Below are positions 59,504 to 64,000 of a DNA stretch of 64,000 nucleotides, in pieces (the first letter of the stretch is position 1; every line of letters begins with the position of its first letter). The position numbers were made by a program, and so were the translations under genes. The stretch is taken from positions 3,906,035 through 3,970,034 of the forward strand of contig CM067533.1 of NCBI GenBank assembly GCA_034509925.1, written 5' to 3'. The notes beneath the pieces were generated by a model, which did no database searches, had not been told where the DNA came from, and was given only the letters and a program-made list of their open reading frames with translations. The stretch comes from Hirudinaria manillensis. Its lineage: Eukaryota > Annelida > Clitellata > Hirudinida > Hirudinidae.

Positions 59504-61654
59504 ATGTGCACGAAGGGTGTTGTCTTAGCTTTACGCCGAATCTTAATAAAACCCAACCTGCTTCAGGTCAAATATAGTGCAAGGGCTAATATAGCGAGTA
59601 ATACATTTAATGATAAGAAAAGTTCTTGGTCTCCTTGTCTTCATTCGATTTCGCTGCGCCGGGCGTTATTGAATGGCCCAGGATCTAACAGATCTACGCA
59701 GATTTATTTTTCACAATTTCCTAAAGAAAGTGTAAAAGAAACAATTGTTGACGCGGAAACAAATCAGCAATTTGGGAATAAAGGAGAAGAGAAAACCAAT
59801 GAAGATAAGTGGTACAAAAGCCAAAATGCTTGGAAGCCATGCCTGGCTGGTCTAGTACTTACAGGATTTTTTGGCAGTGGATACTTCTTGTCTGCATATG
59901 GTACACGTTTTGCTATTTGAATGAGTTAATAAAATTTCAATGTTACTGTTTATCTTCAGGTGCACCTGCTAAGGATTCTGATGGCAACGACGTAAGTATA
60001 AAGTTATTTGTGGAGAATTAGTTATTGTTGCTTTAAAATTTGACTTTTATGACTGTCTAACAATATGATTGCTTTTTAGATTATCGATGAATTCTCAAAC
60101 CGTGAGTTGTTCTCTTAATGTTTTCTAGAAATTTTTTATTAATTAATCAAAAATGACAAACTTAGTACCGACTTGGTTGGCATACATCAAAAGAGCTGTG
60201 AGAGAGGTGCATTTGATTAAGAAGGTTTGTTGTTTTCATTACTTTTTTTAATGATTTGAGGTTGGTTTGTCAGGGCCAAATCTAGACTAGTGTTCTTTCT
60301 CAAAACACTGCAACTGCCTAATGACAACAACATTTGATGATCCTTGGCTATGGTGATTGCACGCAACAGTGCAGTAGTGGGTCACAAGCCACAAACTTAG
60401 CATAAATGAATTAAACTGACAACATTTGTTACTAATTTATTAGATGTTCCAAGATCCTTCACGTGAGAAACTGTTGCCTGACATTCCAGCAGCAAATAAT
60501 TATCCTCGATACACTCTGGTATTGGAAATGACCGATGTGCTCGTCCATCCTGAATGGACTGTTAGTATTAATGTTTACCATAATTGGATTTTATTGCCAT
60601 AATGAGTTTATCGAATTTCCCAGCTTGCAAGTGGCTGGAGGTTTAAGGTCCGTCCTGGCTTGGAGTACTTCTTGCATCAAGTTGCTCCTTTTTTCGAAGT
60701 TGTCATTTACACTCACGAGACTGGAAATGTAAGGCAGCCGATCTTTTCTTGAATGTGACTTCTTAATAGATTTAATCTCCCAATCTCTTTTAGATAATTG
60801 AAACCCTTCATGGAAGCATGGATCCTGACCATTGTGTGAGTTTTTGGCTTTGCAGAGATGCCACAAAGTATGTTGACGGAGCTCATTTGAAGGTCAGTCT
60901 AAGGTCAAAATTTTTATCATTAGTAATTATTCCCAGTTTACAAAGCAGAGCCAGGAAAAAGTCTGGAGTTAGGGGATGACACTTTGGACTAACTTAATTT
61001 AAACTAAATTTTCAAATATTTGGGATGATCGGTTTATAAGTGAAAATCGATGCTGTGTTCATTGGTGGTAATGATGAGTGTGTAACAGGAGTTGTCTTCT
61101 TTGAATCGGGACCTGAGCAAAACAATCATTATTGACTGCGACTCCAAAGCCATGTCTCTCCAACCTGAAAATGGATTCCTTCTGCAAAAATGGTCTGGAG
61201 ATGACACAGACAGAAAACTTTTTGACCTGGCATCATTTCTCCAAGGTGAGCATTAACATTTTTCCGATCGGTTGAAATTTGCTACGGTTTTATCTTGATA
61301 TTATCTAATTTTAATTCCAGCTATTGCCGTAAGCAATGTGGAGGATGTTAGGAATGTGCTAGAGTATTATGCTCAATTTGATAATCCTCTTGAAACATTC
61401 AAAGAAAGACAGAAACAACTTGTGGTAATGTCACTTAGCATCAAGTGTGTTAATTGAATAAGTGTACCATAACATTGTAAACAGATTAGAATTTTTATAA
61501 GCATGACAATTTGGGCATTACACCTGAGACAAATTCAAAGCATTGAATTATTTAAACGCAGGAACGCTTAGAACAGAAAAACACCAAGCTGGAAGCAGGC
61601 CAAGCCCTGACAGCAAGCAGATGGTCATTTGGCAAATGGGGTCAACAAAACTAA
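59504..61654 (+). CDS. TIMM50: TIMM50, mitochondrial TIM23 receptor subunit
   Basis: TIM50 receives presequence proteins in the intermembrane space and keeps the TIM23 channel closed. Ten exons: 59504-59900, 59960-59991, 60080-60101, 60166-60224, 60444-60560, 60624-60728, 60794-60892, 61089-61245, 61321-61424, 61562-61654; 1185 nt, 394 aa, phases close. An Arg/Ser-rich presequence (residues 1-40, [18 protein letters not shown]) is followed by a linker, one TM helix near residue 115-132 ([20 protein letters not shown]) and the FCP1-like domain: [87 protein letters not shown]. As in other TIM50s the DxDxT phosphatase site is replaced (EMTDV), so no catalysis is expected. Start ATG at 59504 is the first in frame. 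Convergent with FPGS. Confidence 0.93.
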
Positions 61655-61710
61655 CCTTTCTGGAATGCACAATTGCCTCAAATGTTTATAAGTATAACAA
61701 GTGTTCAAAC

Positions 61711-61716
61711 AATAAA
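61711..61716 (+). terminator. Poly(A) signal AATAAA of TIMM50
   Basis: AATAAA 57 bp after the TIMM50 stop codon; it abuts a minus-strand ATTAAA for FPGS. Confidence 0.65.
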
Positions 61717-61717
61717 C

Positions 61718-61723
61718 TTTAAT
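61718..61723 (-). terminator. Candidate FPGS poly(A) signal ATTAAA
   Basis: Plus-strand TTTAAT reads ATTAAA on the minus strand, about 58 bp beyond the FPGS stop codon and one base from the TIMM50 signal. Confidence 0.4.
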
Positions 61724-61780
61724 CAATAACTCAGATAGTAATGTATCACAGTCATTTGATGGTTAGCTACTTGTTTGGAC

Positions 61781-63909
61781 TTATCCGTTACATGTATCGG
61801 GCTTGATGTAACTCAAAACTCCTCCGACAAGATGTAGGCTGCCAGTGCAAAGGATATGCATTTCAATGCTTTTGTTATTGTCCAACCATTGAAGTGCATC
61901 ATTTATTGAGGGAAGTGGTAGTGTCGGGTGGTTTTGGCCATTTTCATAGCTCATTGGAAGCACACCAGATGGCTTCTTGATTCCATTGCTCAGTGTGAAT
62001 GTATCACACTCTGCATTGTGGCTTTCATTCAGTTTCAGCCACGTGGTCCTGTTGAGCAGACATCTTTTCATCTGGGAGTCTGTTGACATCTTTCTCATAA
62101 ATAAATCTGAAAAGAGTAGCTAGTGCTCTACTTGCTACTAGCTTAGTACAACATATCCTCATAAATATTAATTACAAATTTCAATACTAGAAACCTGAGT
62201 TATGACTTTCACAGCTTTGTATATTCGGAGTGAAAATGGCCAAGTCAAAGTTGCATCTCTATAAAAGTATGGTATGGTTATTTTGCATCTTTGTCTGGTT
62301 AATGTCAATGCTAAAAAATTGTCAAAGCCTACCAATAAACCCCTTAGCAAGGCTTCTGGTTGTCTGTCACCAGTTGAATTAAACCATAAAATCTTCAGAC
62401 TGGAATCACACATTTTCTGTAAGTAATCTTATCTGTACGGACTCTAATCTGAAGAAATTAGCTAACCTATCTTTTCTTGATGCTTTGTATTCACATTGGA
62501 ACCATTTGACACAAACCTGAAGATTTTTACAATAGACTGATTATGGTCATTCAAATCCACAGTGGGAGAATATTACTCACGTCAATGCTTTCCTCAGTAT
62601 GAGCACCATCGAGATAAAATGTCATTCCATTATGGTTCAATTTCTGACATCTTCCAGGCCAATGAGTAGAAGATAGTCCTGTTCAACATTTTCCATTTTT
62701 TTAAAAATTATGGTATGTATTTCAGATGTGACATGCAGAAAGAACCTTGCAAAACTTTGCAATCCAGATTTCGTTCTTTACATATGATTGGCAATTCTTT
62801 GACGATAGACAAGACCTTTCCGTATTCTTCCAATCTCTGATTTAATTCTGAGCATAGATTAAAAATAAATTTCATCTAGTTTCAATCAAACAAACTCACC
62901 TTTAGAATGATTATTGAGCCAAAACGAGCAAAGTTCAACTGCCAATGAAGCATTGTGCGACTGCATGGTCCCAGGAATTCCCAAATTGCAGGCAGATATA
63001 TCTAGTCCTGGTGCTAAATATAATGGAGCCTATCAAAGAAACATTTTCAGAATTAAAGTACAAAACACTTTTAAGATTGTAAATCAGATTAGTCTCATAC
63101 CCCAATCTCATGGGCTCTTCTCTTGAGTACGGTCATGGCTTCTTCTTTCTGAGATACTGTAATTGCTGGGACCCCTCTCTGAAAAATTTAAGAAATATGC
63201 TGAGTACTACTTGATTTCATATGATTTAAATGATACCTTCAACCTTGAAAATTCCAGCTTTGTTCCAGGCAATCTCTTCAATAGTATTTCCCAAAACACT
63301 GGTATGATCCATTCCAAGGCTAGTCACACCACAAACAACAGGATTTCTAAAAATGACATATATTGACAATCTTCAATGTAGCTTTACAACAAAACAAGAA
63401 AACAAACTGGATGATATTTGTGCAGTCATATTGTCCTCCAATGCCAACCTCAATAATAGCTACATCAACCTGAAATACCAAATATTAACTTAAATATTCA
63501 AATAAAGGGGCCATCCATAAAGTACTTCAAGTGGAAGGGTCTAAGAAATTGTGATAGTGACAATCTTGTCATAGGATAAACCTATGTTTGACACCACACA
63601 AAATAAAAATTAAGTTTTATTGGAAAATGTGATATAGTTATAAAATTATATTAAATTGAATCTCCTGCAATACATCCTTTTATTAAGTTGTTCTATAAGT
63701 TCTTCTGTGGTATTTAAAAATCTTTTTAGTTGGAACATATGACACACTATGAGTGTGACAGGAAGTTAAAAATGGTCTAAAGTAGTGACATATTATTTGA
63801 ATGGCCCCAAAAGAAGACAAAAATAAAACACCTTTTCATTTAGAAATGTATGTAGGGCCATTAAAGTGAGGAATCTGAAATAAGCTGGCATCATTCCATC
63901 ATGTGCTTC
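61781..63909 (-). CDS. FPGS: Folylpolyglutamate synthase, C-terminal part (5' exons off window)
   Basis: FPGS adds glutamates to folates in cytosol and mitochondria (ATP-dependent Mur-ligase family). Minus-strand exons: 63909-63832, 63469-63408, 63346-63244, 63178-63101, 63029-62900, 62836-62816 (tentative), 62678-62581, 62416-62195, and about 62089-61781. Motifs in order: MMPAYFRFLTLMALHTFLNE; DVAIIEVGIGGQYDCTN; PVVCGVTSLGMDHTSVLGNT with EEIAWNKAGIFK; GVPAITVSQKEEAM; STHWPGRCQKL; MTFYLDGAHTEESID; LKILWFNSTGDRQPEALL; and the end LCTGSLHLVGGVLSYIKP. These match vertebrate FPGS closely (EVGIGGxYDCTN, WPGRTQ, YLDGAHT, FNATGDRDPAALL, VTGSLHLVGGVL). The N-terminal P-loop exons are right of the window. 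The segment joining 62195 to the last exon is the least certain; the expected FCPN motif after FDN is not visible. Confidence 0.9.
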
Positions 63910-64000
63910 CTTCAGCAATATTTTGTTTTAATAAGTCAATAAAGCTAGCAAGGTTAGAAAACTATAAAAACATTACTTTAGAATGATGTAATGGCAAATA

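Overview
The window is animal nuclear DNA. Genes are split by short GT-AG introns, several genes end in AATAAA/ATTAAA signals, and the proteins (TMEM260, RAD17, MYRF, neurexin, a PLEKHG-type RhoGEF, TIMM50, FPGS) are metazoan families. Exons are GC-richer than the AT-rich spacers. Introns are short next to vertebrate ones and protein divergence is high, so an invertebrate is likely. I cannot fix the phylum. All exon models were built by hand from reading frame, splice consensus and remembered family alignments; boundaries should be good to within about 1-3 nt where phases are stated to close.

Layout: (1) 201-4283 (+), the C-terminal part of a TMEM260 O-mannosyltransferase whose 5' end lies off the window. 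(2) 4838-6546 (-), a two-exon RAD17 checkpoint clamp loader, tail to tail with TMEM260. (3) 6547-9445, a spacer with a decayed LINE. (4) 9446-18833 (+), a complete-looking 22-exon MYRF (membrane-bound, self-cleaving transcription factor), with introns full of microsatellites including a ~440-bp CTCA array. (5) 19132-37739 (-), the 3' part of a neurexin gene (LNS5-EGF3-LNS6-stalk-TM-PDZ ligand), convergent with MYRF. Its introns hold a gag-only LTR retrotransposon with identical LTRs, a hAT transposon with perfect 8-bp duplications, several LINE relics, and an isolated signal-peptide exon that could start a gamma-neurexin-like short isoform. (6) 37740-52617, about 15 kb with no gene I can name, holding repeats and a Tc1/mariner element. 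(7) 52618-57751 (+), a DH-PH RhoGEF of the PLEKHG1-3 type. (8) 59504-61654 (+), TIMM50. (9) 61781-63909 (-), the C-terminal part of FPGS, convergent with TIMM50 and running off the right edge.

The genes are housekeeping (glycosylation, DNA-damage checkpoint, mitochondrial import, folate metabolism) or developmental/neuronal (MYRF, neurexin, RhoGEF). There is no operon; neighbours share only 3' ends. The most interesting signals are the possible gamma-neurexin promoter/exon (25003-25122), the compact SAP-domain gag-only LTR element (33525-35202), the hAT element with CCGGGG-rich subterminal repeats (26394-27549) and an aspartate-run exon made from a microsatellite in neurexin (37685-37739).
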